Assembly (NCBI RefSeq): GCF_023078835.1
Contig: NZ_CP090898.1
Location: forward strand, 1,180,045 to 1,244,044
Length of the DNA: 64,000 nucleotides
DNA from: Synechococcus sp. NB0720_010
GTDB lineage: Bacteria; Cyanobacteriota; Cyanobacteriia; PCC-6307; Cyanobiaceae
Direction: 5' to 3'
Below are positions 27,298-35,465 of this stretch, one piece after another. A program made the position numbers and the translations under genes. The notes below the pieces were generated by a model that was not told the origin of the DNA, ran no database searches, and saw nothing but the letters and a program-made list of their open reading frames with translations. Position 1 is the first letter of the stretch, and each line of letters begins with the position of its first letter.

Positions 27298-28149
27298 TCA
27301 GAGCAGGTCATCCATGGCCTCCAACACCGCCACCGTGGAGGCATCCAACTGGGAGGGAGCCCCAGCGTCCTGGTTTTCCACTAAACCGCGCAGGGCAATC
27401 AACTTGAGGCTGTTCTCCGCCAGGGTCGCCGCAATGGCCGGCAGGGCTGGCCGCCAGCCCGCGCCCCCCAGATCCATCAGGGCCGCGCGGCGCACCTGGA
27501 GTTGCTGGTGTTGAAGCAGCGCCAGGAGCTGCTCTCCCCAGCGGGGCTCCTGGGTGAGTTGGAGTAGGGCGCGGCAGGCGGCGCTGCGGATCAGGGGACG
27601 CTCGTGCTGAACGAAGGGTTCAATCACGGCCACCACCTCAGCGGATCCCTCACCGATCTCACCGAGGGCCTCCAGGAGCGCTTCGCAGGGTTCCTGCAGG
27701 CGGGGGGTGCCGCTGCGCTGCGCACCAGCGACCGCAGGACCGCTGGCCAGACGACGCTGCAAAGCAGGGACAGCACGCCGGGCCTTCAGTTCGCCCAGGG
27801 AGCGTGCCGCGGCTTCCCGCAGACCATCGTCCTCGTCCTCCAGGGTCGCCAGCAGATCGTCAATGGCGGCCTCGGCCGCCCCCCCCAGCTTCCCCAGGGC
27901 CCGGGCGGCATTGCGGGCCACGGCGTTCTCCTCCACACCGGCGCCGGCATCGCGGGGACGGCGTTGGCGCAGGGCCTCCTGCAGCAGTGGAACCGCATCG
28001 GGATGGCTGCTGCGATTGCGGCCCAACCACCAGGCGGCGTAGTACTGGGCGGAGGGGTCATCGCTCAGGCGCAGACGACGCAGGGCCTCCTCCTCAGAGA
28101 TCGGATCGCCGTTCCCGGAGATCGGCGGGTCGGCGGGGCCGGCAACCAT
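27298..28149 (-). CDS. cpcE: Phycocyanobilin lyase subunit alpha
   Basis: 283 residues from ATG 28149 (MVAGPADPPISGNGD). LSDDPSAQYYAAWWLGRNRS is the typical CpcE N-terminal signature. HEAT-like repeats follow (NAARALGKLGGAAEAAIDDL, GLREAAARSLGELKARRAVP). It forms the CpcA Cys84 lyase with CpcF. The gene follows the cpcA1 terminator by 73 bp; its expression may come from partial read-through of the cpc operon. Confidence 0.94.
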   Translation of the reverse strand: MVAGPADPPISGNGDPISEEEALRRLRLSDDPSAQYYAAWWLGRNRSSHPDAVPLLQEALRQRRPRDAGAGVEENAVARNAARALGKLGGAAEAAIDDLLATLEDEDDGLREAAARSLGELKARRAVPALQRRLASGPAVAGAQRSGTPRLQEPCEALLEALGEIGEGSAEVVAVIEPFVQHERPLIRSAACRALLQLTQEPRWGEQLLALLQHQQLQVRRAALMDLGGAGWRPALPAIAATLAENSLKLIALRGLVENQDAGAPSQLDASTVAVLEAMDDLL

Positions 28150-28222
28150 CGGTTTCCACAGGTTGCGGCGATGCTGCCACCGCCAGGGACCTTCGCAGGG
28201 CTTCCGGGCAGCGAACAGCAAC

Positions 28223-28247
28223 AAAAAAGCCCCCCTTGCGGGGGGCT
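28223..28247 (-). terminator. Terminator after cpcA1
   Basis: Minus-strand hairpin AGCCCCCC-GCAA-GGGGGGCT followed by six Ts; part of the direct repeat. Confidence 0.9.
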
Positions 28248-28286
28248 CGCGTCGAGACTTTGCCGTCTCTGCTTTTGGGCTGAAAA

Positions 28287-28775
28287 TCAGACCAGAGCAG
28301 CGATTGCGTAGTCGATGTAGTTGTTGGCGATCACGCCAGCGTCGCCGGAGATGCCGTGGTTGGCCTTGATGTAGCTCAGGGCTTCGACGTACCAGGAGGG
28401 GGACAGTTCGAAAGCACGGTTGATCTCGTCGAGACCTGCAACCAGGTACTCGTCCATGGGGCCGGTGCCACCAGCAACCAGGCAGTAGGTCACCTGACGC
28501 AGGTAGTAGCCGATGTCACGGGCGCACTTGGCCTTACCGCGAGCATCAGAGGCGTAGTTAGCGCCCTGCATCTGGGTGGTGTAGGGGAACTTGTTGTAAA
28601 CGGCCTGGGCAGCGCCGTTCACCAGTTCGTCAGCCTTGGCGGTCAGAGCCTTGGCAGCAGCCAGAGCGTTGGCAGCGCGCTCGAAACGGCCGAAAGCGGC
28701 GTTCAGCTCGGTGTTGCTCAGGAAGCGGCCCTGGGAATCAGCGGCTGCAACGGCTTCGGTGAGGGGGGTCTTCAT
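28287..28775 (-). CDS. cpcA: Phycocyanin alpha subunit, copy 1
   Basis: 162 residues, full length. The chromophore Cys is residue 84 in [18 protein letters not shown], in the normal CpcA position. [20 protein letters not shown] at the N-terminus is typical. It forms the (alpha-beta) monomer of phycobilisome rods with CpcB. Transcribed after cpcB1 with a 54-bp spacer and closed by a strong terminator. Protein identical to copy 2. Confidence 0.98.
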   Translation of the reverse strand: MKTPLTEAVAAADSQGRFLSNTELNAAFGRFERAANALAAAKALTAKADELVNGAAQAVYNKFPYTTQMQGANYASDARGKAKCARDIGYYLRQVTYCLVAGGTGPMDEYLVAGLDEINRAFELSPSWYVEALSYIKANHGISGDAGVIANNYIDYAIAALV

Positions 28776-28829
28776 TGTTCGAGGTGAAGAAGAAGGGTGG
28801 ACCTAAAAAAGACGCGGATCTGCGTTGCC

Positions 28830-29348
28830 TCAGGCAACAGCAGCAGCAGCGCGATCGAAGTAGGTGCCGATCTCGCTCATCAGAGCGGAGCAGTCGCCGG
28901 GGGTGATGCCGTTGCGATCGTTAGCGATCGAGATGGCAGCGTCCTTCATCTTGCGGATGCCTTCAGCCACGGAAGCGCCAGGAACGCCCAGGGCCAGGTA
29001 GGTCTCACGCAGGCCGTTCAGGCAGCGGTCTTCCAGCACGGAAGCGTCGCCGGTGAACACGGCGTAGGTGACGTAGCGCAGCACGATCTCCATGTCGCGC
29101 AGGCAAGCAGCCATGCGACGGTGGGTGTAAGCGTTACCGCCGGGGGCGATCAGAGCGGGCTGCTCGTCGAACAGCGCGCGGGCTGCGTTGGTGACGATGG
29201 CAGAAGCGTTGGAGGTGATGCGGTTCACAGCATCCATGCGCTTGTTGCTCTCGCTCACCATGGCGGCGAGGGCATCAATCTGACCAGCGTTCAGGAATTC
29301 GCCGCGGGCGTCAGCCTGGGCAACAACCTTGGTGAAGGCGTCGAACAT
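28830..29348 (-). CDS. cpcB: Phycocyanin beta subunit, copy 1
   Basis: 172 residues. Both bilin cysteines are in place: Cys82 ([20 protein letters not shown]) and Cys153 ([13 protein letters not shown]). Asn72, the site of gamma-N-methylation, lies in [10 protein letters not shown] good Shine-Dalgarno (AGGAG) stands 8 nt upstream of the ATG. Its promoter region differs from that of copy 2 beyond 35 bp upstream. Protein identical to copy 2. Confidence 0.98.
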   Translation of the reverse strand: MFDAFTKVVAQADARGEFLNAGQIDALAAMVSESNKRMDAVNRITSNASAIVTNAARALFDEQPALIAPGGNAYTHRRMAACLRDMEIVLRYVTYAVFTGDASVLEDRCLNGLRETYLALGVPGASVAEGIRKMKDAAISIANDRNGITPGDCSALMSEIGTYFDRAAAAVA

Positions 29349-29383
29349 TGATTAACTCCTGTTCTCGACGTGAGTCGGGGAGA

Positions 29384-29687
29384 GGGGGAAGAGGGGGTGC
29401 GAACCGACACTCCGCTGCAAAACAGCATCAGATCGGGTCACGGAGTCGAACTCGAGGTGAACGCAGATCGCAGATCAGCGCGGCCCTTGAATTCATTGAC
29501 CTGCGTCATTGTGAATTCAAGACGCAAAGCACTGCACCAGGGAACGCCCGAAGTTCACAAAGGGTCACCGTTGGGGCAGAACCCTTGCGGCGACTGGGCA
29601 CTGGAGCGCGAAAGAAAGCAAGAATCGGAACAGAATCTTAAGGACCAAGGCCAAGCAAGCGGGCTAATGCTGCCGCTGTTGGCCATG
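29384..29687 (-). promoter_or_regulatory. cpcB1-specific upstream region
   Basis: About 300 bp without a gene between the cpcC1 terminator and the repeat edge. It should hold the cpcB1 promoter and long leader. It contains the 34-bp inverted repeat described separately, and a minus-strand TAAGAT at about 29636-29641 could be a -10. It shares no visible sequence with the region upstream of cpcB2. Confidence 0.5.
29487..29520. repeat. 34-bp inverted repeat upstream of cpcB1
   Basis: Perfect 9-bp arms TTGAATTCA and TGAATTCAA separated by 16 nt, each containing GAATTC. It lies 139-172 bp upstream of the cpcB1 ATG and is absent before cpcB2. It could be an operator for a dimeric regulator or an RNA hairpin in the leader. 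Confidence 0.7.
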
Positions 29688-29713
29688 AAAAAAGCCCCGC
29701 CATTGGCGGGGCT
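29688..29713 (-). terminator. Terminator after cpcC1
   Basis: Minus-strand stem AGCCCCGCC/GGCGGGGCT with 3-nt loop and T-run; 20 bp past the cpcC1 stop. Confidence 0.9.
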
Positions 29714-29733
29714 CGGGTCACCAAGCGGAGGGC

Positions 29734-30588
29734 TCAGTTGACGGGCGTGACACTGGCCACGCGCCCACCCTGACGGTGGATCTGCTGCTGCGTCTCCAGC
29801 ATCTTGTCGAAGGGCACGAAACGAACGGTGTTGCTGCGCTTGTGCAGGCGGTAGTTGTTCAGGCCGGTCACCTCGATGCGATACATCCGCGGCTTCTGAC
29901 CGATGCCCTTGGCCATCTGGGTAATGGCGGTGCGGGCCACGCCGGCGGGCTGAACGGCCGACCCCTTGGCATTGGGGCTGACCACAGGAACGGCGCGGTC
30001 TTGGTGCAGGGCACCCGCCAAGCGGGATTGAACCCCGGTGACGTCACCCTTGATCGAAGCGGCAGCACCACGGGTGAGTTGCATCAACCAGGAGAACTGA
30101 CGACCTTCGTGGCCCTTGGAGTAACCCCAACCGTGCAGATAGGGGACCTGCTCTTCACCAAAACGCTCCTGATACTCGTGGCTATCGAGATAGGAATCAA
30201 TCTCCGCTTCGTAGCCCTGCTCCTGCAGGATCGTGAAGTGGTGCAGCATCTCCGCCTTGTTCTGGGGAGCACGGCCCAGCAGATGCTTGAAGTTCAGCTC
30301 AATGAAGTGATAAGGGTTGGAATTCTCAAAAAACTTGCTGCGATAGAGACCACTCTTGGCCACGGTGCGCACAAATTCGCGAACACTTAGATAGCCATTG
30401 CGGAAGAGGGATTCAGCACCGGTCAGCCGCTCACTTTCCATGACGTACTGAAAGCCAAGAACTTGGCGATAGACAGCGCGGATCAGGGCTGTTTTGTCGT
30501 CTTGGCTGGAACCAGAAGACCAGTTCTCCTTGACCCGGTTATTGGCGAATCGATCAATACCCAGATAGGCAGCATTCAGCAACGTCAT
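29734..30588 (-). CDS. cpcC: Phycobilisome rod linker polypeptide, copy 1
   Basis: 284 residues. The PBS-linker domain (about residues 20-180) contains ALIRAVYRQVLGFQYVMESE, LSVREFVRTVAKSGLYRSKF, HFIELNFKHLLGRAPQNKAE and HEYQERFGE. A C-terminal CpcD domain follows (YRIEVTGLNNYRLHKRSNTV, QQIHRQGGRVASVTPVN). It joins phycocyanin hexamers inside the rod. It is a diverged paralog of cpcC2, and is flanked by terminators on both sides, so it is an independent unit with its own leader of about 125 nt. Confidence 0.95.
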   Translation of the reverse strand: MTLLNAAYLGIDRFANNRVKENWSSGSSQDDKTALIRAVYRQVLGFQYVMESERLTGAESLFRNGYLSVREFVRTVAKSGLYRSKFFENSNPYHFIELNFKHLLGRAPQNKAEMLHHFTILQEQGYEAEIDSYLDSHEYQERFGEEQVPYLHGWGYSKGHEGRQFSWLMQLTRGAAASIKGDVTGVQSRLAGALHQDRAVPVVSPNAKGSAVQPAGVARTAITQMAKGIGQKPRMYRIEVTGLNNYRLHKRSNTVRFVPFDKMLETQQQIHRQGGRVASVTPVN

Positions 30589-30713
30589 GGCAGGTGGAGC
30601 TAGGGGGAGATTGATGGCAGCGGGCGAGCTGCCAAGCTCGCAATGTGTCTAACAACAGCCAACACATTGGAGGGACAGGGAAAGTCCTGAAGCCCAAAAA
30701 AGGCTTGGCGAAA

Positions 30714-30719
30714 ATCCTA
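30714..30719 (-). promoter_or_regulatory. Possible -10 element of cpcC1
   Basis: Minus-strand TAGGAT within CCATAGGAT, fitting the TANNNT -10 of picocyanobacteria, 125 nt upstream of the cpcC1 ATG. The same CCATAGG core occurs before cpcB2, cpcC2, cpcT and the stress protein gene. No -35 is evident. Confidence 0.3.
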
Positions 30720-30788
30720 TGGCTAATCCACCGAGTTTCCTGAGAGACCCCGTCACATTCGTTACACCCCTGCCGGCGGATGGGCAAC

Positions 30789-30813
30789 AAAAAAGCCCCC
30801 CTTGCGGGGGGCT
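30789..30813 (-). terminator. Terminator after cpcA2
   Basis: Same hairpin and T-run as after cpcA1, within the repeat. Confidence 0.9.
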
Positions 30814-30852
30814 CGCGTCGAGACTTTGCCGTCTCTGCTTTTGGGCTGAAAA

Positions 30853-31341
30853 TCAGACCAGAGCAGCGATTGCGTAGTCGATGTAGTTGTTGGCGATCAC
30901 GCCAGCGTCGCCGGAGATGCCGTGGTTGGCCTTGATGTAGCTCAGGGCTTCGACGTACCAGGAGGGGGACAGTTCGAAAGCACGGTTGATCTCGTCGAGA
31001 CCTGCAACCAGGTACTCGTCCATGGGGCCGGTGCCACCAGCAACCAGGCAGTAGGTCACCTGACGCAGGTAGTAGCCGATGTCACGGGCGCACTTGGCCT
31101 TACCGCGAGCATCAGAGGCGTAGTTAGCGCCCTGCATCTGGGTGGTGTAGGGGAACTTGTTGTAAACGGCCTGGGCAGCGCCGTTCACCAGTTCGTCAGC
31201 CTTGGCGGTCAGAGCCTTGGCAGCAGCCAGAGCGTTGGCAGCGCGCTCGAAACGGCCGAAAGCGGCGTTCAGCTCGGTGTTGCTCAGGAAGCGGCCCTGG
31301 GAATCAGCGGCTGCAACGGCTTCGGTGAGGGGGGTCTTCAT
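30853..31341 (-). CDS. cpcA: Phycocyanin alpha subunit, copy 2
   Basis: 162 residues, identical to copy 1 including Cys84. Follows cpcB2 by 54 bp and is closed by its own terminator. Two identical cpcBA copies presumably raise phycocyanin output or allow separate control through their different upstream regions; rods need far more CpcA/B than linkers. Confidence 0.98.
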   Translation of the reverse strand: MKTPLTEAVAAADSQGRFLSNTELNAAFGRFERAANALAAAKALTAKADELVNGAAQAVYNKFPYTTQMQGANYASDARGKAKCARDIGYYLRQVTYCLVAGGTGPMDEYLVAGLDEINRAFELSPSWYVEALSYIKANHGISGDAGVIANNYIDYAIAALV

Positions 31342-31395
31342 TGTTCGAGGTGAAGAAGAAGGGTGGACCTAAAAAAGACGCGGATCTGCGTTGCC

Positions 31396-31914
31396 TCAGG
31401 CAACAGCAGCAGCAGCGCGATCGAAGTAGGTGCCGATCTCGCTCATCAGAGCGGAGCAGTCGCCGGGGGTGATGCCGTTGCGATCGTTAGCGATCGAGAT
31501 GGCAGCGTCCTTCATCTTGCGGATGCCTTCAGCCACGGAAGCGCCAGGAACGCCCAGGGCCAGGTAGGTCTCACGCAGGCCGTTCAGGCAGCGGTCTTCC
31601 AGCACGGAAGCGTCGCCGGTGAACACGGCGTAGGTGACGTAGCGCAGCACGATCTCCATGTCGCGCAGGCAAGCAGCCATGCGACGGTGGGTGTAAGCGT
31701 TACCGCCGGGGGCGATCAGAGCGGGCTGCTCGTCGAACAGCGCGCGGGCTGCGTTGGTGACGATGGCAGAAGCGTTGGAGGTGATGCGGTTCACAGCATC
31801 CATGCGCTTGTTGCTCTCGCTCACCATGGCGGCGAGGGCATCAATCTGACCAGCGTTCAGGAATTCGCCGCGGGCGTCAGCCTGGGCAACAACCTTGGTG
31901 AAGGCGTCGAACAT
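31396..31914 (-). CDS. cpcB: Phycocyanin beta subunit, copy 2
   Basis: 172 residues, identical to copy 1 with Cys82 and Cys153. The shared leader ends 35 bp upstream of the ATG, after which the sequence is unique. It lies 3' of cpcC2-cpcD, whose terminator separates the transcripts. Confidence 0.98.
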   Translation of the reverse strand: MFDAFTKVVAQADARGEFLNAGQIDALAAMVSESNKRMDAVNRITSNASAIVTNAARALFDEQPALIAPGGNAYTHRRMAACLRDMEIVLRYVTYAVFTGDASVLEDRCLNGLRETYLALGVPGASVAEGIRKMKDAAISIANDRNGITPGDCSALMSEIGTYFDRAAAAVA

Positions 31915-31949
31915 TGATTAACTCCTGTTCTCGACGTGAGTCGGGGAGA

Positions 31950-32191
31950 AGGGATGAGGGGGAAGTGAATCAGGGAACCCAGGGGGCTGAGCACTGATCA
32001 CGGAACCAACCGAGCAAGCAGACCGGAAGGCCGCCCCATCGCTTGGCCCGACCATTGTTGGACATGCCTATGGCTGTCATCAGATCTGCTTAACAAACGG
32101 TCATCGGAGAGCCCAGATCGACTGGCCTGCAATGGATCTCCCGAATGAGAGAAGGGGCGCAGGCGCGGCTCTCGCGCCGACAAACGCCAAC
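31950..32191 (-). promoter_or_regulatory. cpcB2-specific upstream region
   Basis: About 240 bp without a gene, between the cpcD terminator and the repeat edge. A minus-strand CCATAGGCA at about 32069-32077 may be a -10 region. It lacks the GAATTC inverted repeat found before cpcB1. Nothing else definite seen. Confidence 0.4.
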
Positions 32192-32217
32192 AAAAAAGCC
32201 CCCTGCAGCAGGGGGCT
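32192..32217 (-). terminator. Terminator after cpcD
   Basis: Minus-strand hairpin AGCCCCC/GGGGGCT, loop TGCTGCA, followed by six Ts. Confidence 0.88.
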
Positions 32218-32255
32218 AAAGGAGGCGGCGATCAAACCGCTGGGTGGCTCAAAAC

Positions 32256-32471
32256 TCAGTCGGCGTCGACGCCACCGCTGACCTGGACTCCGGTGATCTT
32301 GCCGCCCATGCGCTGAACCATGCGCATCGTTTCGTTCATCCGGGTGTAGGGCACGTTCATGACCACATCCGCAGTGCGGGAGTAGTCGTTGTTGGCCAGA
32401 CCGGTCACGGTGAAGGACACCTGACGGTCGTTGCTGAAGCTGGTGCCGCGGTTGCCTGCAGAAACCTTCAT
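32256..32471 (-). CDS. cpcD: Phycobilisome rod-capping linker
   Basis: 71 residues, essentially a lone CpcD domain: RQVSFTVTGLANNDYSRTAD, VVMNVPYTRMNETMRMVQRM, GGKITGVQVSGG. CpcD caps the distal end of the phycocyanin rod and limits its length. It follows cpcC2 by 37 bp in the same transcript and ends in a terminator. Confidence 0.95.
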   Translation of the reverse strand: MKVSAGNRGTSFSNDRQVSFTVTGLANNDYSRTADVVMNVPYTRMNETMRMVQRMGGKITGVQVSGGVDAD

Positions 32472-32508
32472 CGGAATGCGGGGGTAATCAGATCAGAACA
32501 GGAACCGA

Positions 32509-33354
32509 TCAGTTGACCGGAGTGATGCTGGCGATCCGGCCGCCCTCGCGGTGGATCTGCTGCTGGTACTGGAGCAGCTTGTTGAAGGGGATGAAGCGCA
32601 CGCGGTTGCTGCGCTTGTGCAGGCGGTAGTTGTTGAAGCCTGCGATCTCCACGCGGAAGGTGCGACCCTCTTCGCCGGCACCGACGCCCTGGCGGGTGAC
32701 GCCATCGGCGGTGACCTTGCGGAAGGCGTTGCCCTTGGCGTTGGGGCTCACGACGGGAACCGGCTGCTCGGCGTGAACGGAGGGGTTCAGGCGGGACTGG
32801 TTCTTGGTCAGATCACCCTTGACGGACGCAGCAGCGCCACGGGCGAGCTGCAGCATGTAAGAGAACTGCAGGCCCTGCTGGCCGACGGAGTAGTTCCAAC
32901 CATGCAGGTAGGGAACACCTTCCTCACCAAAGCGCTCCTGGTACTCGGCGCTATCCAGGTAAGAGTCGATCTCGGCTTCAAAACCCTGCTCCTGCAGGAT
33001 CGTGAAGTGGTGCAGCATCTCGGCCTTGTTCTGGGGAGCGCGGCCCAGCAGATGCTTGAAGTTGAGCTCGATGAAGCGGTAAGCGTTCGTGCTCTCGAAG
33101 AACTTGGTGCGGTAGAGGCCACTCTTGGCCACCTGGCGCACAAACTCACGCACGCTCAGATAACCGCGCTTGAAGAGCGATTCAGGGCCCTCGAGACGCT
33201 CGCTGGCCATGACGTACTGGTTGCCGAGCACCTGCTGGTAGACGGCACGGATCAGAGCGGCCTTGTCGTCGCAGGAACCGGTGGTCCAGTTCTCATTGAC
33301 GCGGTTGTTGGCGTAACGCTCGATGCCCAGATAGGCAGCGTTGGCAAGGGTCAT
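32509..33354 (-). CDS. cpcC: Phycobilisome rod linker polypeptide, copy 2
   Basis: 281 residues from ATG 33354 (MTLANAAYLGIERYANNRVN). Same two-domain plan as copy 1: PBS-linker domain (ALIRAVYQQVLGNQYVMASE, FIELNFKHLLGRAPQNKAEM) and C-terminal CpcD domain (FRVEIAGFNNYRLHKRSNRV). The central GDLTKNQSRLNPSVHAEQP differs from copy 1, which may set the position of each linker in the rod. Heads a cpcC2-cpcD transcript. Confidence 0.95.
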   Translation of the reverse strand: MTLANAAYLGIERYANNRVNENWTTGSCDDKAALIRAVYQQVLGNQYVMASERLEGPESLFKRGYLSVREFVRQVAKSGLYRTKFFESTNAYRFIELNFKHLLGRAPQNKAEMLHHFTILQEQGFEAEIDSYLDSAEYQERFGEEGVPYLHGWNYSVGQQGLQFSYMLQLARGAAASVKGDLTKNQSRLNPSVHAEQPVPVVSPNAKGNAFRKVTADGVTRQGVGAGEEGRTFRVEIAGFNNYRLHKRSNRVRFIPFNKLLQYQQQIHREGGRIASITPVN

Positions 33355-33426
33355 GGGCTTGGGGTGCGTGCTGAGGGCGTGGTGACGCGCCGGTTGGCAA
33401 CCTGCGCAAATTGATGCCAAGACCGG

Positions 33427-33432
33427 ATCCTA
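33427..33432 (-). promoter_or_regulatory. Possible -10 element of cpcC2
   Basis: Minus-strand TAGGAT inside CCCATAGGATCC, 73 nt upstream of the cpcC2 ATG; a very similar stretch precedes cpcT. Weak evidence. Confidence 0.3.
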
Positions 33433-33540
33433 TGGGGGCCGTTTGCCATCCTCTAGGCCCTTTCAGAAACGTTACAAAAATCAGCCCTGGCGTCAGGGTG
33501 GAACGCCGATACCATCCGGCCAAATGCATTGCGTCCAGGG

Positions 33541-33969
33541 ATGTCTGCCACTCCATCCACCGCCGCAGGTTCCGCAACGGAAGGCTCCATGCCCTTGCGG
33601 CTCAGCAGCCAGCTCGAGGCCCTGAGTCAAGTCGGAGAGACCCTGACCTTCCGCCTGCTTGAGCTGGAAGAGCGCCTGACAGCCATCGAAGCGCAGCTGG
33701 AGGAGCTCAGCACCAGCAGTGGCCCCGAGCTCCAGGCCAGCGACGCCGCCGAGATGCTGGCGGGAACCGAAGAGCGCATCGCCCGCCTGGAAGAGCTGCT
33801 AAGCACCCCGCAACAACCGCAACGCCTCAACCTGGTGCGCCCCCTGGGGCACATGGATCCCCAAACAGAAAGCCCCTCCGCCGGCTTTGAGCCAGAGGAG
33901 GAGCAGCTGGATCACGATCCCTTCCCGCAGGACGAGGAACAACCCTTTATGGACGAGCTAATCGCCTGA
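33541..33969 (+). CDS. Hypothetical coiled-coil protein within the phycobilisome locus
   Basis: 142 residues from ATG 33541 (MSATPSTAAGSATEGSMPLR). The middle is a strong coiled coil: LEALSQVGETLTFRLLELEE, RLTAIEAQLEELST, EERIARLEELLS. The tail is acidic and disordered (EEEQLDHDPFPQDEEQPF). It is the only plus-strand gene in the rod locus, and its TGA abuts the cpcG stop as the palindrome TGATCA. Function unknown; a link to phycobilisomes is only positional. Confidence 0.75.
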   Translation: MSATPSTAAGSATEGSMPLRLSSQLEALSQVGETLTFRLLELEERLTAIEAQLEELSTSSGPELQASDAAEMLAGTEERIARLEELLSTPQQPQRLNLVRPLGHMDPQTESPSAGFEPEEEQLDHDPFPQDEEQPFMDELIA

Positions 33970-34716
33970 TCAGCCGGCTGCACCGGTGCTGAGCATCGAC
34001 CCTGCCGAGGTCAGGATCACGCGCAGCACCTCGAGGCCGCCGATGGCCGCCAGAGCCAGCCAGGCCTTCTGTGCAAAGGCCGGAGGCTGACCGCCGGCCC
34101 AAGCCGCTGACATCTGACCGCCACTGAACTGGGCGCCGCCACCGGCAAACGGATTAGCCGGGGCACGGCGTGCGGAGATCTCCCGCCAGTAGGCGTCGTA
34201 GCGAGGTGCCTGTTGGTTGAAAGGCATCTGGGCCTTGGCATGGCCGGCCAGGGCCCGTCCGCGCTGATAGGGAACCTCATCAAAGCCGAAGTTCTCCAGG
34301 TATTCCTTGGAGTCCAGCAGGGTGTTCACCAGGCCCTCAAGACCCTGGTTGGCAATCACGATCGACCAGGCAATGCGCTCTTGATCACCGTTGACCTCAC
34401 GGCCCAGGACCCGGCCGACCAACTGCTCCACCACCCGGTAGTTGCTGTTGCACTGGTAGAAGCCCTGCTGAAATTTGCGGGAGAGCAACAACCCGCGCAC
34501 AAAGTCACGGACGGTGATGTCGCCATTGCGCAGTTGGCTCTCGAGCATCGGCTCGCGATCCACCTTGAAGGCATGGAACAGGATCTGGCGATAGGCACGC
34601 TCGATCTGCTCCTCCACATCCCCGTGGCTCCGTGGGGCTTCGTCACCACCGATGGCGAAGTTGTCGACCCGGGCGTTCTGGGTAATTGGCTTCGGATCCA
34701 GCAGCGGTAATGCCAT
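33970..34716 (-). CDS. cpcG: Phycobilisome rod-core linker with hydrophobic C-terminus
   Basis: 248 residues. Begins [20 protein letters not shown], the normal CpcG start. The linker domain carries [40 protein letters not shown] and [19 protein letters not shown]. The last 35 residues are unlike a basic CpcG1 tail: [20 protein letters not shown] and LTSAGSMLS form a hydrophobic stretch. CpcL-type linkers use a C-terminal membrane helix to tie phycocyanin rods to photosystem I. The stretch contains one Glu and one Arg, so membrane insertion is uncertain. Confidence 0.9.
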   Translation of the reverse strand: MALPLLDPKPITQNARVDNFAIGGDEAPRSHGDVEEQIERAYRQILFHAFKVDREPMLESQLRNGDITVRDFVRGLLLSRKFQQGFYQCNSNYRVVEQLVGRVLGREVNGDQERIAWSIVIANQGLEGLVNTLLDSKEYLENFGFDEVPYQRGRALAGHAKAQMPFNQQAPRYDAYWREISARRAPANPFAGGGAQFSGGQMSAAWAGGQPPAFAQKAWLALAAIGGLEVLRVILTSAGSMLSTGAAG

Positions 34717-34833
34717 ATCAAGGGAAAAAACCTCGCCGGCGAACCTATCGATGGGTTTTCGCTGAACGCACTGCGGCCGCGAAGATCACATACAGCTTCA
34801 TTCCCCGCAATCAAGCTTCACCAACAAGCAGCT

Positions 34834-35427
34834 CTAGAGAGTGAGCCAGTCCGCGGGTAATTCAGCGCTGTAGTCCGCCACCCGTTCAAATTCAAACGGT
34901 CCCGCCAGGGAGCCCCAGAGCTGCTCATGGGTCTGAGGGTCATGGCCGCGATCAATGGTTCGCATGCCGCGCGCTCCCAGCTCAAAGCTGCTCACCAGAT
35001 AGGAGGTCGCGCCTTTGCGCTCCACCAAGCAGCGGCAGCCGGGCTCAACTTCTCCTTTGAAGCCCTCGGGGGTTTCCTCCACCACATAGGCACAGCCCTC
35101 CAGGGGAGTCAGATCAGCGGCGGTGATCTGAGCGCGGAGCTCCGCGTTATCGATCGCCCCCCAGAAGCGTTGGTCGTCGCGGATCGCCTGGTTGTGAATC
35201 ACCAGACCATTGCCGCGCTGCTCAGCCTTCAGCACCCGCAACCGGTAGGGCGCCGCAGGGTTGATCGCATAGGACTGATCGAGCAGCAGAGAGCCCGGCT
35301 CCAGCTGGGGCAGCGGCCGGAACTTCACCAGGATGTGGGCGTAAAGCGGCGGGTTCTCGAAGGCCTGATGCTCGTTGCTGAACCCAGCACTCAATTGACG
35401 CAGAAGGCGGGCAAAGGGGCTGCTCAT
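34834..35427 (-). CDS. cpcT: CpcT-type chromophore lyase
   Basis: 197 residues from ATG 35427 (MSSPFARLLRQLSAGFSNEH). Family features: FENPPLYAHILVKFRPLP, LLLDQSYAINPAAPYRLRV, GCAYVVEETPEGFKGEVEPG, CRCLVERKG. CpcT attaches phycocyanobilin to Cys153 of CpcB, which is present in both CpcB copies here. CpeT is the phycoerythrin relative, but no phycoerythrin genes are near. A CCCATAGGATCC stretch lies just upstream. Confidence 0.9.
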   Translation of the reverse strand: MSSPFARLLRQLSAGFSNEHQAFENPPLYAHILVKFRPLPQLEPGSLLLDQSYAINPAAPYRLRVLKAEQRGNGLVIHNQAIRDDQRFWGAIDNAELRAQITAADLTPLEGCAYVVEETPEGFKGEVEPGCRCLVERKGATSYLVSSFELGARGMRTIDRGHDPQTHEQLWGSLAGPFEFERVADYSAELPADWLTL

Positions 35428-35465
35428 CAGCAACTGGTGGTTGCCGGGATCCTATGGGCTGCCGG

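Larger units (their letters stand above)
28218..29383. repeat. 1166-bp direct repeat, copy 1 (cpcB1-cpcA1 unit)
   Basis: The segment matches 30784-31949 at a constant offset of 2566 bp. It runs from just before the poly-A of the terminator to 35 bp upstream of the cpcB start. Every segment I compared (terminator, intergenic spacer, leader, both translations) is identical. Sequence diverges abruptly at both edges. Confidence 0.95.
30784..31949. repeat. 1166-bp direct repeat, copy 2 (cpcB2-cpcA2 unit)
   Basis: Partner of 28218-29383 at offset 2566 bp, same strand. Identity includes non-coding parts, implying recent duplication or ongoing gene conversion. Confidence 0.95.

Noticed and set aside
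29348-29641. Plus-strand frame across the cpcB1 upstream region
   Set aside because: Low-complexity, crosses the promoter and inverted repeat; not conserved-looking.
28287-31914. Possible mobile element causing the cpcBA duplication
   Set aside because: No transposase, terminal inverted repeats or target-site duplications at the repeat edges.
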